Made by a program: the position numbers and the translations under genes | The notes under the pieces: model-generated | What the model saw: the letters and a program-made list of their open reading frames with translations, nothing else | Told to the model about the DNA's origin: nothing | Database searches by the model: none | Assembly (NCBI GenBank): GCA_040221095.1 | Contig: JAVJVP010000003.1 | Coordinates: 186,001 to 250,000, forward strand | DNA length: 64,000 nt | Reading direction: 5' to 3' | Source of the DNA: UBA1479 sp040221095 | Lineage (GTDB): Bacteria > Pseudomonadota > Alphaproteobacteria > Rhodospirillales > Casp-alpha2 | In this document: one piece after another, positions 37,284-46,052 of the stretch | Numbering within the stretch: the first letter of the stretch is position 1 | Layout of the letters: each line of letters starts with the position of its first letter

Positions 37284-38207
37284 TTAACGTTCTTCCAGCT
37301 TCGCCCGGATGCGCGCCGCAATCGCGTGACCATTGATGCCGTTGATATTTCGCAGGTAATCCTGAGAGCCGACGATCGTCCGGTTCTTGTGGTCGATGCC
37401 AAGCCGAAGCAGCGGCACGCTGGCGCCCGCGTCGGCCAGCGTTTCCGCGACCGTGGAACCCAATCCTCCGAAGGTTACATGCTCTTCGACGGTGACCACC
37501 AAGCTGGTCCCGTTCAACAGGGCACAGAAGGCGTCGACGTCGAACGGCTTGATGATTGGCGTGCTGACGGCGCTGGCGTTGATCCCCGCTTCGAAGAGCA
37601 GGTTCGCAGCGGTCAGGGCTTCTCCAGCCACCGGGCCGCTGGCGAGGATCAGAACGGACCCCTCGCGCTCGTCGAGACGATGGAAGCTGGCCAGTTCGCC
37701 GATTTCTGCCAGATGCAATTGCGGTTCCCGCCCACGCGCCAGCCGGACGTATCCGGGGCCCTTGCGGGCCAACATGTAGTCCGTTGCGGCGGCCGCTTCA
37801 GCGGCATCGGCGGGAACGGCGACATGCATGCCGGGAAGCATTCGGGTGAAACCGACGTCTTCGGAACCGTGATGAGAATATCCCTGTGCGCCATAAGCGA
37901 AGCCGCCACCGACGGCGACGACCGTCACGTCTAGTTCATGGTAGCAGACGTCATTGCGGATTTGCTCGAGACAGCGGGTCACGGCGAAATTGACGATCGA
38001 GTAAGTGAAGACCTTGTATCCCGATAGCGCCAGCCCGGCCGCGATCCCGACCATGTTCTGTTCCGCGACGCCGACATTCACGAACCGGTCGGGATGACGC
38101 TCGGCGAAGGCCTCAAGGACCGAATAACCGAGGTCCCCGCACAGCAGGAATATCCGGCTGTCCGTTTCCGCCGCGTCGGTCAGGCGTTCGATGAAGGTGT
38201 TTCTCAT
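37284..38207 (-). CDS. Transketolase-like protein, C-terminal subunit
   Basis: 307 residues covering the pyrimidine-binding and C-terminal domains of transketolase. GDLGYSV, RFVNVGVAEQNMVGIAAGLA (the catalytic Glu that activates thiamine diphosphate) and GCGFAYGAQGYSHH-like text near 120-135 are visible, then a transketolase-C domain with ILASGPVAGEAL and TVEEHVTFGGLGS. It must pair with the N-terminal subunit encoded upstream, whose stop overlaps its start by 4 bases. Split transketolases in glycan loci probably transfer a two-carbon ketol unit to or from a sugar rather than serve the pentose phosphate pathway. Confidence 0.9.
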   Translation of the reverse strand: MRNTFIERLTDAAETDSRIFLLCGDLGYSVLEAFAERHPDRFVNVGVAEQNMVGIAAGLALSGYKVFTYSIVNFAVTRCLEQIRNDVCYHELDVTVVAVGGGFAYGAQGYSHHGSEDVGFTRMLPGMHVAVPADAAEAAAATDYMLARKGPGYVRLARGREPQLHLAEIGELASFHRLDEREGSVLILASGPVAGEALTAANLLFEAGINASAVSTPIIKPFDVDAFCALLNGTSLVVTVEEHVTFGGLGSTVAETLADAGASVPLLRLGIDHKNRTIVGSQDYLRNINGINGHAIAARIRAKLEER

Positions 38208-39022
38208 GCGTCCAGTTCCGCCAGCGCCGCCGCCAGCTGCGCGGTGTCCGGCGACTTGTAGTGCCAAGCCAGATCATTCTCCATGAAACTGACCCCTTTG
38301 CCTTTCACCGTGTGGGCGATCAGCGCGCGGGGCGCCCCTGTAGAGCGTCCTCCGTCCGCCAATGCCGCCGCGATGGCCGCGTGATCATGGCCGTCGATCT
38401 CCTGTACATCCCAGTTCGCCGCGCTCCACTTGTCTGCCAAGGGGTCCAGGCAGAGCACGTCGGTGACGGCACCGAAGCTCTGAATCTTGTTGAAATCGAT
38501 GATCGCGGTAAGCTGCCCGAGCTTGTGGTGGCCGGCGAACAGCGCGGCCTCCCAAATCGACCCCTCGTCCAACTCGCCGTCGGAAAGGATCACGACCGTG
38601 CGCGACTCGGGACATGTCCGTTGCGCGCCCATGGCAAGTCCGCATCCGATCGACAGGCCGTGCCCAAGCGACCCGGTCGACACCTCGACGCCCGGAACGC
38701 CGGTCGAGGAAACGTGGCCTGCCAGGGGCTGCCCGTCTTCGCAATAGCCGTCGAGCCAGGAGTCGGGGAAAAACCCGACCTTGCTCAGGACGGCATAGAC
38801 CGCGGCGGCGGCATGGCCCTTGCTGACGACCAAGCGGTCGCGGTCCGCCCATGCGGGATCGTCGGGCCGCACACGCAGCCAGCCGCCGTACAGCACGGCC
38901 AGGATATCGGCCATGGAAAAGCAGCCCCCCACATGCGACGCATTCGCGCGGTGAACCATTCCCAGGACGGCGCGACGGACCTCCTTGGCCAGAGTGGCCG
39001 GGTTCGACATGTCAGTTGGCAC
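38204..39022 (-). CDS. Transketolase-like protein, N-terminal subunit
   Basis: 272 residues forming the pyrophosphate-binding domain. VVSKGHAAAAVYA, STGSLGHGLSIGCG and the metal/TPP motif ILSDGELDEGSIWEA with IDFNKIQS are intact. The 39022 start is GTG with a GAGGAA ribosome site five bases upstream; an ATG four codons later is the alternative. It overlaps the stop of the epimerase gene by 11 bases. Together with the next gene it forms one thiamine-diphosphate enzyme. It is placed in an operon that also makes CDP-4-keto-6-deoxyglucose, suggesting a role in branched or chain-extended sugar synthesis (inference). Confidence 0.9.
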   Translation of the reverse strand: MPTDMSNPATLAKEVRRAVLGMVHRANASHVGGCFSMADILAVLYGGWLRVRPDDPAWADRDRLVVSKGHAAAAVYAVLSKVGFFPDSWLDGYCEDGQPLAGHVSSTGVPGVEVSTGSLGHGLSIGCGLAMGAQRTCPESRTVVILSDGELDEGSIWEAALFAGHHKLGQLTAIIDFNKIQSFGAVTDVLCLDPLADKWSAANWDVQEIDGHDHAAIAAALADGGRSTGAPRALIAHTVKGKGVSFMENDLAWHYKSPDTAQLAAALAELDA

Positions 39023-39956
39023 GGTTGTTCCTCGGTTCGTTCGTTTTCATCAAGGCACGCCGTCCTTCGACGGCATTCCGCAGACCGGTCTCCAGATCGA
39101 TTTCCGGCGACCAGGACGCTGCTTTCCGCAGCTGCGTGATATCCGCTTCCAGATGCATGACTTGGTCATCGCGGTAGGGAATCAGGCCGAACCCGAGTTC
39201 CAGATCCGGGTCAATGGTATCCCGCACGAAAGTTACGACATCCCGCAGCGGCGTGGCGGCGCCGAACCCCAGGTTGAAGGTGCCTTGCGCGCCGTGCGTC
39301 AGTGCGGCAAGCACCGCGCCGGCCACGTCGTAGACGTGGATGTAATCCCACAACTGTTCGCACTTCGTCAGGGACGGCGTGCCTCCCCGGAGAAGCTCGT
39401 CGATGACATAGGACAGCATCCAGGCATCATCGTCATCGGGCCCGTAGGATGAAAACAGCCGGAGCCAAGCGAACCCGCAGCTTGCCATGTCCGCAACGTC
39501 GGCCAGGCATTTCCCTGTGGTCAGTTTAGCCGCGCCGTACAGGGTGGTCGGCTGCGTCGCGTGGTCTTCGGACACACGCGCCTGGGCCTGGCCGTACTCG
39601 GCCTGGGAGCCCATGCCCAGGAAATAGTCGACGCCAAGATCGATTCCCATCCGCATCAGGCGCACCGACTGATCTATATTGGCAATCTGGAACAGGTCGT
39701 TGCGGAACCGTCCGCCGACGCCGGCCCAAGCAAAGTGAAGGATCGCCTGCGGTCGGAAATCCGCGACCGCCTCCGCCGTGTCGTCCAGGTTTTCCAGGCT
39801 GCCCTCAATGACGCGCGTCCGGTCGATCACGTCGTCAAGCCGCCGTGCGGATCGCGGGTTGCGCAAGATCAGGGCGACGTCATGCCCTTCTTTTACCAGC
39901 AGCCTGGTGACGTGGCTTCCTACGAACCCGGAGCCGCCTGTCAACAGTACGCGCAT
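39012..39956 (-). CDS. NAD-dependent nucleotide-sugar epimerase/reductase
   Basis: 314-residue extended SDR from ATG 39956. TGGSGFVGSHV (7-17) binds NAD(P); MGSQAEYGQA gives the Ser region and LYGAAK the Tyr-Lys pair. The SQAEYG variant and the ALILRNP arm differ from GalE and are more like CDP-sugar reductases or paratose/abequose-type synthases. It lies directly upstream of the transketolase pair and downstream of an APH-like kinase with a 16-base overlap. Likely substrate: the CDP-4-keto-6-deoxy sugar from RfbG. Exact reaction not readable. Confidence 0.88.
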   Translation of the reverse strand: MRVLLTGGSGFVGSHVTRLLVKEGHDVALILRNPRSARRLDDVIDRTRVIEGSLENLDDTAEAVADFRPQAILHFAWAGVGGRFRNDLFQIANIDQSVRLMRMGIDLGVDYFLGMGSQAEYGQAQARVSEDHATQPTTLYGAAKLTTGKCLADVADMASCGFAWLRLFSSYGPDDDDAWMLSYVIDELLRGGTPSLTKCEQLWDYIHVYDVAGAVLAALTHGAQGTFNLGFGAATPLRDVVTFVRDTIDPDLELGFGLIPYRDDQVMHLEADITQLRKAASWSPEIDLETGLRNAVEGRRALMKTNEPRNNRAN

Positions 39957-41053
39957 GCGGTGCTTTCGAGATGGCCGAGGGCGAGAAATATCCGTTCCCT
40001 GGCGCGTTCGTGGCGGGGGTGGGTGTTCAGGCCGAAGCGGATGCGGTGCACCTGTTTCGCCACGGAGATCCGTAGGAAATAGAGCCAATACACACGCGCC
40101 TGATCCCGCGGCGTCGGGCGCATCCGGCGGTATCCTTCGAAGATATGGGGATGGCGTTCAACGGGATGAAACGTGGCAAGCGCGGCAAGATCAAACAGCG
40201 GGTCACCGGACAGCGCGTCTTCCCAATCGAGAAGGACGATGCCGCCCGATCCGTCCAGCATGATGTTGGCAGCCGTTGTATCCCCGTGCAGGAGACAAGG
40301 GGACACGCCGTCGATGTCGGACAGTTCAGCAAACCGCTCGGTGATCCGCGAAGCCGTCTCGCCGTCGATCTCCGCGTGGTCGCGCAGAATGTGGATGTGC
40401 TCCTCGGCGTGGTTTCCCAGATACGCAGCCCAGGTCGCGCAGGTTCCGGTCAATGGAGCATCCGGCGACATGGCTGCGCGCGGATCAAGCAATCCGAAAC
40501 CCTGCGTTGGGACGCCCAGATGGCACCGCGCCAAGGCTTCGCTGACATCCGCCAGCCGCGCGCGAAAGGCGTCTTCCTGGGGCTCCAATCGATTGAGCGA
40601 GGTTCCCTGAATCCGATCGACGACCTCGAAATCGTATGAGACGTGTTCGTGGGTCATGTCGCAGGCGATTTGCCCAGGCGTCGATACCGCCGCCGAGGCA
40701 CAAGCCGAATGTATCCTGTCGTTCAATCCCATGGCGCAGGCGACATCCTCATGCGATGTCACCGATGCCCGAACCATGATGGCCCGGCCGTCCGGCGCAT
40801 GACCTTCGTAGACGGCATGGAAGGTCGCCGGACCGTCGAACGGCCGTAGGTCGCCCGCATTAAAACCGGCAGCCGCGGTGACGGCGGTGCGCAGGGCGGC
40901 CACGTCCGCGCCCGCAGGCGCCTGTCGGCCCTGTTTCAAGAGCGCGACGATTTCATCGGGCGCATCGATGTCCGATTTCAGCATGAACTGCCCCCGCCGC
41001 AGTCCTGCTGCAATTGCCATGCGGTCCCGCGCGGCGGCGTTCAGTTTCAGCAC
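39941..41053 (-). CDS. Aminoglycoside phosphotransferase-like small-molecule kinase
   Basis: 370 residues with the APH/choline-kinase fold: catalytic loop LLHGDTTAANIML near 258-270 and the metal-binding Asp in IVLLDWEDALSGD near 275-287. The N-terminal lobe is divergent. Homologues in surface-glycan loci phosphorylate sugars, choline or ethanolamine; no LicC/LicD partner is seen here. Overlaps of 16 and 7 bases with its neighbours show it belongs to the CDP-sugar/transketolase operon. It could phosphorylate a sugar precursor in that path. It is not an antibiotic resistance gene by context. Confidence 0.8.
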   Translation of the reverse strand: MLKLNAAARDRMAIAAGLRRGQFMLKSDIDAPDEIVALLKQGRQAPAGADVAALRTAVTAAAGFNAGDLRPFDGPATFHAVYEGHAPDGRAIMVRASVTSHEDVACAMGLNDRIHSACASAAVSTPGQIACDMTHEHVSYDFEVVDRIQGTSLNRLEPQEDAFRARLADVSEALARCHLGVPTQGFGLLDPRAAMSPDAPLTGTCATWAAYLGNHAEEHIHILRDHAEIDGETASRITERFAELSDIDGVSPCLLHGDTTAANIMLDGSGGIVLLDWEDALSGDPLFDLAALATFHPVERHPHIFEGYRRMRPTPRDQARVYWLYFLRISVAKQVHRIRFGLNTHPRHERARERIFLALGHLESTACAYC

Positions 41054-41976
41054 GCTTTTAAAAAGTCGGCATATCCCAGTTGGCGGCCCATCACGGCGGA
41101 CTGGACGGCGATCGCCTGGGTTTCTTCGGCATTGAGTTCGTTTGCCGTTGCGATGTTGGCTTCCGTCGTCGGCGTCCGGATCGTACCCCAGGGGAAGACT
41201 TCCGTCAGGGGAACCCCGTTGAACGACGGGGCAAGCAGACTATCGTTCCATTCAAGGCCCGTGCCGGCCAGGAAATCGGCGAACGCGGTCTTGGTGTCCT
41301 TGACGATGTCTTCGAACCGAACAATGTGAACCCGGTCCGGCACTCGTTCTTTCCAGTTCAGCGCCGTCAGTTGGGACAGGTTCCAGGTCCAGACGTAACG
41401 CTCAAGCGAAAGCGGGAAGGGGCGCTTCTTGGTGTCTGCGTATCCCGACCAAGGATTACGGACGACATGAAGGATATGACCTTTCGGGAAATCGGACAGG
41501 ATCTTTCCGGCATCCAGGATCTGGACGGGATTGTATCCGACGTAAAAGCGTTCTGTGCCGCTGCGATTGAGGTTCCGCCATGCCTTGAACATGGAATAGA
41601 AATAAGCGGAGACAAGGTTGCTACGGATGCGCGGCTTGTCGGTCATGAACTCGGAAAAGGCATTGCGCCGGTCGTCTTCGTTGACGTCGAGGCCGCAGTC
41701 CTTGAACTTGCTGCGACCTGGGACGCGAAGCAGGGTCTTCAGCTCTTCATCCCAGAACGATTCGTAATCGGCGGCCAGGTCCCCGGTGGTTGAAAACTCG
41801 GGCCAGCGATAGCGCGTCGGCACGGTGCTGGACAGATAGTCGCCGTTCCCCGGCGTGCCGACTTGGCTCTCGAACGGATAGACCATCAGTTCCGGATGGC
41901 CATCCAACAGGCGATGAGTCGTGTTGCCACCGTTTTCGTACATGGCCGAAAGCATAATCAGATTGAGGTTATCCAT
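41047..41976 (-). CDS. Sulfotransferase-family protein
   Basis: 309 residues. The N-terminal segment LIMLSAMYENGGNTTHRLL sits where the 5'-phosphosulfate loop of PAPS sulfotransferases lies, though it is not the common SGRSGSTLL form. VVRNPWSGYADTKKR near 165-180 matches the 3'-phosphate-binding RxPxS region, and IVRFEDIVKD the following helix. Expected to transfer sulfate from PAPS to a sugar hydroxyl, most likely on a nucleotide- or lipid-linked precursor in the cytoplasm. No PAPS synthesis genes are in the window. It overlaps the APH gene by 7 bases. Confidence 0.78.
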   Translation of the reverse strand: MDNLNLIMLSAMYENGGNTTHRLLDGHPELMVYPFESQVGTPGNGDYLSSTVPTRYRWPEFSTTGDLAADYESFWDEELKTLLRVPGRSKFKDCGLDVNEDDRRNAFSEFMTDKPRIRSNLVSAYFYSMFKAWRNLNRSGTERFYVGYNPVQILDAGKILSDFPKGHILHVVRNPWSGYADTKKRPFPLSLERYVWTWNLSQLTALNWKERVPDRVHIVRFEDIVKDTKTAFADFLAGTGLEWNDSLLAPSFNGVPLTEVFPWGTIRTPTTEANIATANELNAEETQAIAVQSAVMGRQLGYADFLKAC

Positions 41977-41986
41977 TCTTCTGGTC

Positions 41987-42964
41987 CTAAATTTCTAGGT
42001 GATCGCGATACCATTCGATCGTTCGGTCGATAGAGGATTCCATGTCCGACGTCGGTTGCCAGCCGAGAACCCGGCGGGCTTTTTCGGCAGACAGGTATTG
42101 GTGTTTGATTTCGTTGCTGGTTTGGTTGAGAACCACCGGTTCCAGGTTTGAGCCCATGCGGGTCCGAATCATGTCGACGATGTCGAGTACGGTCAACTGC
42201 AGCTCGTTCGAGAAGTTGAACGCCTCGCCCGCGAGCTCCCTATTCTCTGCAAGTTTCTCGGCAACCAGCATGTAGGCATCCGCGCCGTCCTCGACGTAGA
42301 AATAGTCCCGGATGTACTTGCCGTCCGAACGGATGACCGGTGCATCGCCGCGCAGGATCGATCGGATCGTTCCCGGCACGATGCGGTTCCAGTTCAGGTC
42401 CCCGCCGCCGAAAAAGTTACCGCAGCGGGTGACCACGACGGGCAGGTCAAATGTATTGGCGTAGGTCGTGGCGATCAGGTCCGCGCAGGACTTGGAAACG
42501 TCATAGGGATGCATGCCCTGCAGCGGCATGTTCTCGTCATAAGGCAGGGTCTCATGATCGCCATAGGCCTTGTCTGAAGACGCGATCACGATTTGCTTGA
42601 CGGTCGGCGAGCGCCGACAGGCCTCGAGCAGCGACCATGTGCCCTTGATGTTGCTTTCGAAGGTCGACAGGGGATTTCGGTTCGCGATCCCGACGATCGT
42701 CTGCGCCGCGAGATGGAACACGGTGTCGATCTCGTACTCGCCGATAATGCGTTCCAGGGCTTCGTGATCCGTGACGTCGCCATTGACGACGGTGGATCGC
42801 TGCAAATCGCCGCTGCGGATCAACTCTGAACCGGGAACCCAGTCGCGGACCAGGCAAATCACCTGGGCGTTCTTTTCCAGAAGCCGCTTGACCAGCCAGC
42901 TGCCGACGAGACCGCTTGCGCCGGTCACCAGCGTGGGGCGATCACGCCAGAACGTGTCTACCAT
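41987..42964 (-). CDS. rfbG: CDP-glucose 4,6-dehydratase-like SDR
   Basis: 325 residues from ATG 42964 (the upstream extension is not conserved-looking). The start FWRDRPTLVTGASGLVGSW matches RfbG/DdhB proteins, whose N-terminus is also FW followed by the NAD loop. HLAAQTIVGIANRNP, SSDKAYGDHE (Ser-Asp-Lys region typical of RfbG) and the HPYDVSKSCADL Tyr/Lys pair follow. Product: CDP-4-keto-6-deoxyglucose. The cytidylyltransferase gene directly upstream overlaps it by 7 bases, supporting CDP rather than dTDP or GDP as carrier. Confidence 0.88.
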   Translation of the reverse strand: MVDTFWRDRPTLVTGASGLVGSWLVKRLLEKNAQVICLVRDWVPGSELIRSGDLQRSTVVNGDVTDHEALERIIGEYEIDTVFHLAAQTIVGIANRNPLSTFESNIKGTWSLLEACRRSPTVKQIVIASSDKAYGDHETLPYDENMPLQGMHPYDVSKSCADLIATTYANTFDLPVVVTRCGNFFGGGDLNWNRIVPGTIRSILRGDAPVIRSDGKYIRDYFYVEDGADAYMLVAEKLAENRELAGEAFNFSNELQLTVLDIVDMIRTRMGSNLEPVVLNQTSNEIKHQYLSAEKARRVLGWQPTSDMESSIDRTIEWYRDHLEI

Positions 42965-43764
42965 TTGCGCCACGGCGCAGACTGCGAACGCCACATAGAG
43001 TTCAACTGCAGATACTCTCGGTACGTGTCCATGGCGAAAAAGAAGCCGTTGTGCGGGAAGGCGGAAAGTTCACCGTCGTTTGCAAGGTTAATTAGAGGTT
43101 CTTGTTCGAGGACGCAATCTTCATCCGTGCTGAGATAGTCAAACACTTTCCGGTTGAAGACGAAAAACCCTGCGCTGGTCCAGCCGCGAACTTGCGGCTT
43201 CTCTTTGAAGCTCGTGACTCTCTTGCCGTCGTTGAATTCGAGCACGCCGAAACGCGACACCGGCTGGACCGCGGTTACGGTCGCGGCCGTTCCTGCCGAG
43301 CGGTGAAAGGCCAGAAGGTCGTCGATATCCAGATCGATCAGGCCGTCGCCGTAGGTGACCATGAAGGTGTCCGTGTCGATGTAGTTTTCGATGCGCTTGA
43401 GGCGCGCGCCGGTCATGGTATCGAGACCCGTGTCGGCCAGGGTGACTTCGAAATCATCCTCTTCGCGACCGTGGTAGGAAATCCCCCCCTTCTTGCCGAG
43501 GTTCACCGTGAAATCGTTCGTCAAAGAACGGTGGTGCATGAAGTATTCTTTGATCAGATGGCCTTTGTATCCCAGGCACAGGATGAACTTCTTGAAGCCC
43601 GCCGCGCCGTAGATCTTCATGATGTGCCAGATGATCGGATGTCCGCCGACCTCGACCATCGGCTTCGGCCTGTATTCGGTTTCTTCACGAAGCCGGGCCC
43701 CTTGCCCGCCGCAAAGAATGACAACCGGAATCTGATCATTTGTCATGCGCGGTGCTGCTTTCAT
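42958..43764 (-). CDS. rfbF: Glucose-1-phosphate cytidylyltransferase
   Basis: 268 residues; ATG 43764 or an in-frame ATG at 43746 could be the start, neither with a clear ribosome site. VVILCGGQGARLREET, RPKPMVEVGGHPIIWHIMK and the mid-protein MVTYGDGLIDLDI metal site match RfbF/DdhA enzymes, including the GxGxRLxEET form that separates them from RmlA. Makes CDP-glucose from CTP and glucose-1-phosphate. First gene of a ten-gene minus-strand run ending with the Gtr cassette; a 90-base gap precedes it. Confidence 0.92.
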   Translation of the reverse strand: MKAAPRMTNDQIPVVILCGGQGARLREETEYRPKPMVEVGGHPIIWHIMKIYGAAGFKKFILCLGYKGHLIKEYFMHHRSLTNDFTVNLGKKGGISYHGREEDDFEVTLADTGLDTMTGARLKRIENYIDTDTFMVTYGDGLIDLDIDDLLAFHRSAGTAATVTAVQPVSRFGVLEFNDGKRVTSFKEKPQVRGWTSAGFFVFNRKVFDYLSTDEDCVLEQEPLINLANDGELSAFPHNGFFFAMDTYREYLQLNSMWRSQSAPWRKW

Positions 43765-43854
43765 GCTTTGAGTGGCGACACGTCGATGGGCGAGGTGGTG
43801 GCGGAGCGGCTGACATGCTTAGACCATCTTGTCGCCCGGTGTCATCCCGCGAGT

Positions 43855-45516
43855 TCATCCGGTGCCGGTCGCCGGACCGGGGCGCGCTGAGGCCTTGGGC
43901 GGCCGGCCCGCCTTCAGCTCCACCATCCAGGCTTTCAGCTGTTCGGCATTGGAAAGAACAGCGATGCTTTTTGCATGGCTCCGGCCCAGGGGTCCGACCA
44001 TTGCCGTGGGATCGTAGTAGATGGACCGGATTCCCTTCTGCTGCGCCGCGAGGGCGGCGCTCGTGAACGGAATGGAGATCGCACCCAGCACGTTGTCCGG
44101 CATACGGCCGATGCTGATCGTCGGGGCGGCAACCGTCACGTGTTTGCGGCGGGCACAGGCGTCCAGAAGGTTTCGGTAGTCGCGGTCCATCATGTCCCGG
44201 AGGCTGCGCTTGCTTTTCAAAACGAGGTTCACCCCCGCGCACTCGGCCGCCGCCACGATGTCGGTGATGAAGCGCTGCATGTTGGACGAGGAATAATACG
44301 GCGGGACCAGGCCAAGTTCGGCAAGCCGGGTCGGCCGGAAAGGAGATACATCGAACACCAGGATCGTATCGGCCGGGATTTCCGGGGCCGGATCCCCCGT
44401 GTCTTCAACATCGACGCGGCCGCATATGTGATAGGTCGCATCCCGATGGCCCATGCGGACCAGGAAGTCACGCTGCTCCTCGTTCCAGACGGCATATTCA
44501 GACCACGACATGATCTCGTAGCCCGGGAAGATCGGGCTGACCCTGCCGTCGTCCCACGGCAGGTGCTGCATGTTGGTGGAATAGAACAGCATGATGACAC
44601 GCGCGCCGCAGGCTTCGGCCTCGTAGGTCCACAGCGGCCGGTAAATCCAGGATGAATTGTTGAACACGTAGGAACTTGCGACCGAAGGCCCGTCGAGGCA
44701 GCGAAAGTGCGCGAGCATGATGCCTTCCAGCGCCAATGTCGGCGCCCACCACGCGCCGATGGCGGTCATGAGGATTGCCGACCCGAGCACGCGGGATGAC
44801 GCGATCAGGAACCGGAACCGTTGGCGGGCGGACCGAAGACCGGGCAGTGGATGGCTGACGATGTCGATCTGATGGCCGCGCCACTGTCCCGACCGTCTCG
44901 GGCATTCCATCCAGTTATGCTCTTCCTGTGGAAGACGCAGGCCGTGTTCCCGGTACCAGCGAACCAGCCCCAACGCCTTGTCATAGTCGCCCGGGGTGGC
45001 CGGCAGGGCGTTGGGCGGCGCGTTCAGCAGCACCGCATACCCGGCGGGCGGCGCGGGCGGCCGATGATCGATGTTGAACAGTATCCTGGCAGTCTGGAAG
45101 ACGGCGCTGGCCAATGTCCGAGCCTGATTCTTCCACCACGCCATGCGGCAACGCCAGCCGGATACGGTGAACCCCTGGCGCGTCAGCCACTGCCGCCACA
45201 CGGGCGGGACCGGGATGACGACAGGGCGGCCCGCCTGGTGCCGGCTGGCCAGTAATTCCGGTAAAAGGGATTTGAAGAGAACCCTGTTCAGGATTTTCTG
45301 CCGGAGGAGGGTCTCCACGTGGCGCTTATGTTCCTTGGGCACCATCCCCAGGCCGCACCAATCGGGTACGGGCAACTCGATCAACGCCATGCGGCGCGCC
45401 GTATCCAGATGGGCGAATGCGGCGGCGCCGTCCCGCTGGAAGGCGCGAAACGCCCGGGCGCGGACCCTTATTTGACGGATCTGTCGACGCCTCAGGTACT
45501 GTTTAAGCGAAATCAT
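43855..45516 (-). CDS. Putative polysaccharide biosynthesis PFTS-motif protein
   Basis: 553 residues, very basic N-terminus (RRRQIRQIRVRARAF), no clear signal peptide. Towards the C-terminus the sequence NVLGAISIPFTSAALAAQ contains the IPFTS motif that names a family of uncharacterised polysaccharide biosynthesis proteins; I make this link from memory of the motif, not by search. A VLVFDVSPFRP strand and VLKSKRSLRD helix also look like a GT-B donor domain. Likely a glycosyltransferase for the locus, perhaps for pseudaminic acid because its start overlaps pseH by 4 bases. No biochemical role is known to me. Confidence 0.65.
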   Translation of the reverse strand: MISLKQYLRRRQIRQIRVRARAFRAFQRDGAAAFAHLDTARRMALIELPVPDWCGLGMVPKEHKRHVETLLRQKILNRVLFKSLLPELLASRHQAGRPVVIPVPPVWRQWLTRQGFTVSGWRCRMAWWKNQARTLASAVFQTARILFNIDHRPPAPPAGYAVLLNAPPNALPATPGDYDKALGLVRWYREHGLRLPQEEHNWMECPRRSGQWRGHQIDIVSHPLPGLRSARQRFRFLIASSRVLGSAILMTAIGAWWAPTLALEGIMLAHFRCLDGPSVASSYVFNNSSWIYRPLWTYEAEACGARVIMLFYSTNMQHLPWDDGRVSPIFPGYEIMSWSEYAVWNEEQRDFLVRMGHRDATYHICGRVDVEDTGDPAPEIPADTILVFDVSPFRPTRLAELGLVPPYYSSSNMQRFITDIVAAAECAGVNLVLKSKRSLRDMMDRDYRNLLDACARRKHVTVAAPTISIGRMPDNVLGAISIPFTSAALAAQQKGIRSIYYDPTAMVGPLGRSHAKSIAVLSNAEQLKAWMVELKAGRPPKASARPGPATGTG

Positions 45517-46052
45517 TCCCGGCCTGTGTAAACCCAGTGTTCGCCATCATGGGACATGGCGCCGGTCCGTCCGTCGTGGGCGAGCTGAAAGCCCGCGCGG
45601 GCGAAGGCCTTCTTCGAACGTTCGTTGTGCCGGTCGATGCCGGCGTTGACTCGTTCCAGGCCGAGGTCCGCAACGGCGAACCGCGCGGCCCGCTCCACAC
45701 ACCGGCTGCCAAGCCCCTTGCGCCATTCGCCGGTGTCGAAGACGGCCACGCCTATCCATGCATCCGTTTGCGAAATGTCGTGCAGGCGCACATTGCCGAA
45801 GTGCCGTCCTGCCTTGAAGATTCCGAACAGGATCGCTGCAGGGTCTTGTTGGTTCTGCTCGACGAAGGCCCGCACGGTCTCGATCGTCTGTCGCGACGAC
45901 CGTGGACCCAATAGGAAAGTATTGACGGCACGATCATTCAAGCCGTCCACATAGGCCTGCGTAACGTCCTCGGCCAGGAGCGGGCGCATGGTAATTCCGT
46001 CTCCCGCGTCGAGAAACGGACCGCCGCCGGCCGCGCGCTGGGAATCAGGCAT
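45513..46052 (-). CDS. pseH: GNAT N-acetyltransferase, PseH-like
   Basis: 179-residue single GNAT domain of the RimJ/RimL type: ITMRPLLAEDV near 20, FGNVRLHDI and AWIGVAVFD strands, and the acetyl-CoA loop EWRKGLGSRCVERA near 108-121, then ERVNAGIDRHNERSKKAFARAGF. In pseudaminic acid synthesis PseH acetylates the 4-amino group of UDP-4-amino-4,6-dideoxy-AltNAc. Its overlap with the pseF stop (8 bases) and the otherwise complete Pse pathway support this assignment. Another acyl donor is possible. The first ~20 residues are low complexity and the start could be internal. Confidence 0.82.
   Translation of the reverse strand: MPDSQRAAGGGPFLDAGDGITMRPLLAEDVTQAYVDGLNDRAVNTFLLGPRSSRQTIETVRAFVEQNQQDPAAILFGIFKAGRHFGNVRLHDISQTDAWIGVAVFDTGEWRKGLGSRCVERAARFAVADLGLERVNAGIDRHNERSKKAFARAGFQLAHDGRTGAMSHDGEHWVYTGRE

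Noticed and set aside
37284..39022. Reading the transketolase pair as the E1 partner of the lipoyl fusion at 62832-63971
   Set aside because: The proteins match transketolase, which does not use lipoate, and they lie 24 kb away in another operon segment. A true E1 would be expected next to the fusion.
39941..41053. Antibiotic resistance (aminoglycoside phosphotransferase)
   Set aside because: Only the general kinase fold is shared; the gene is embedded and overlapping within a nucleotide-sugar operon.
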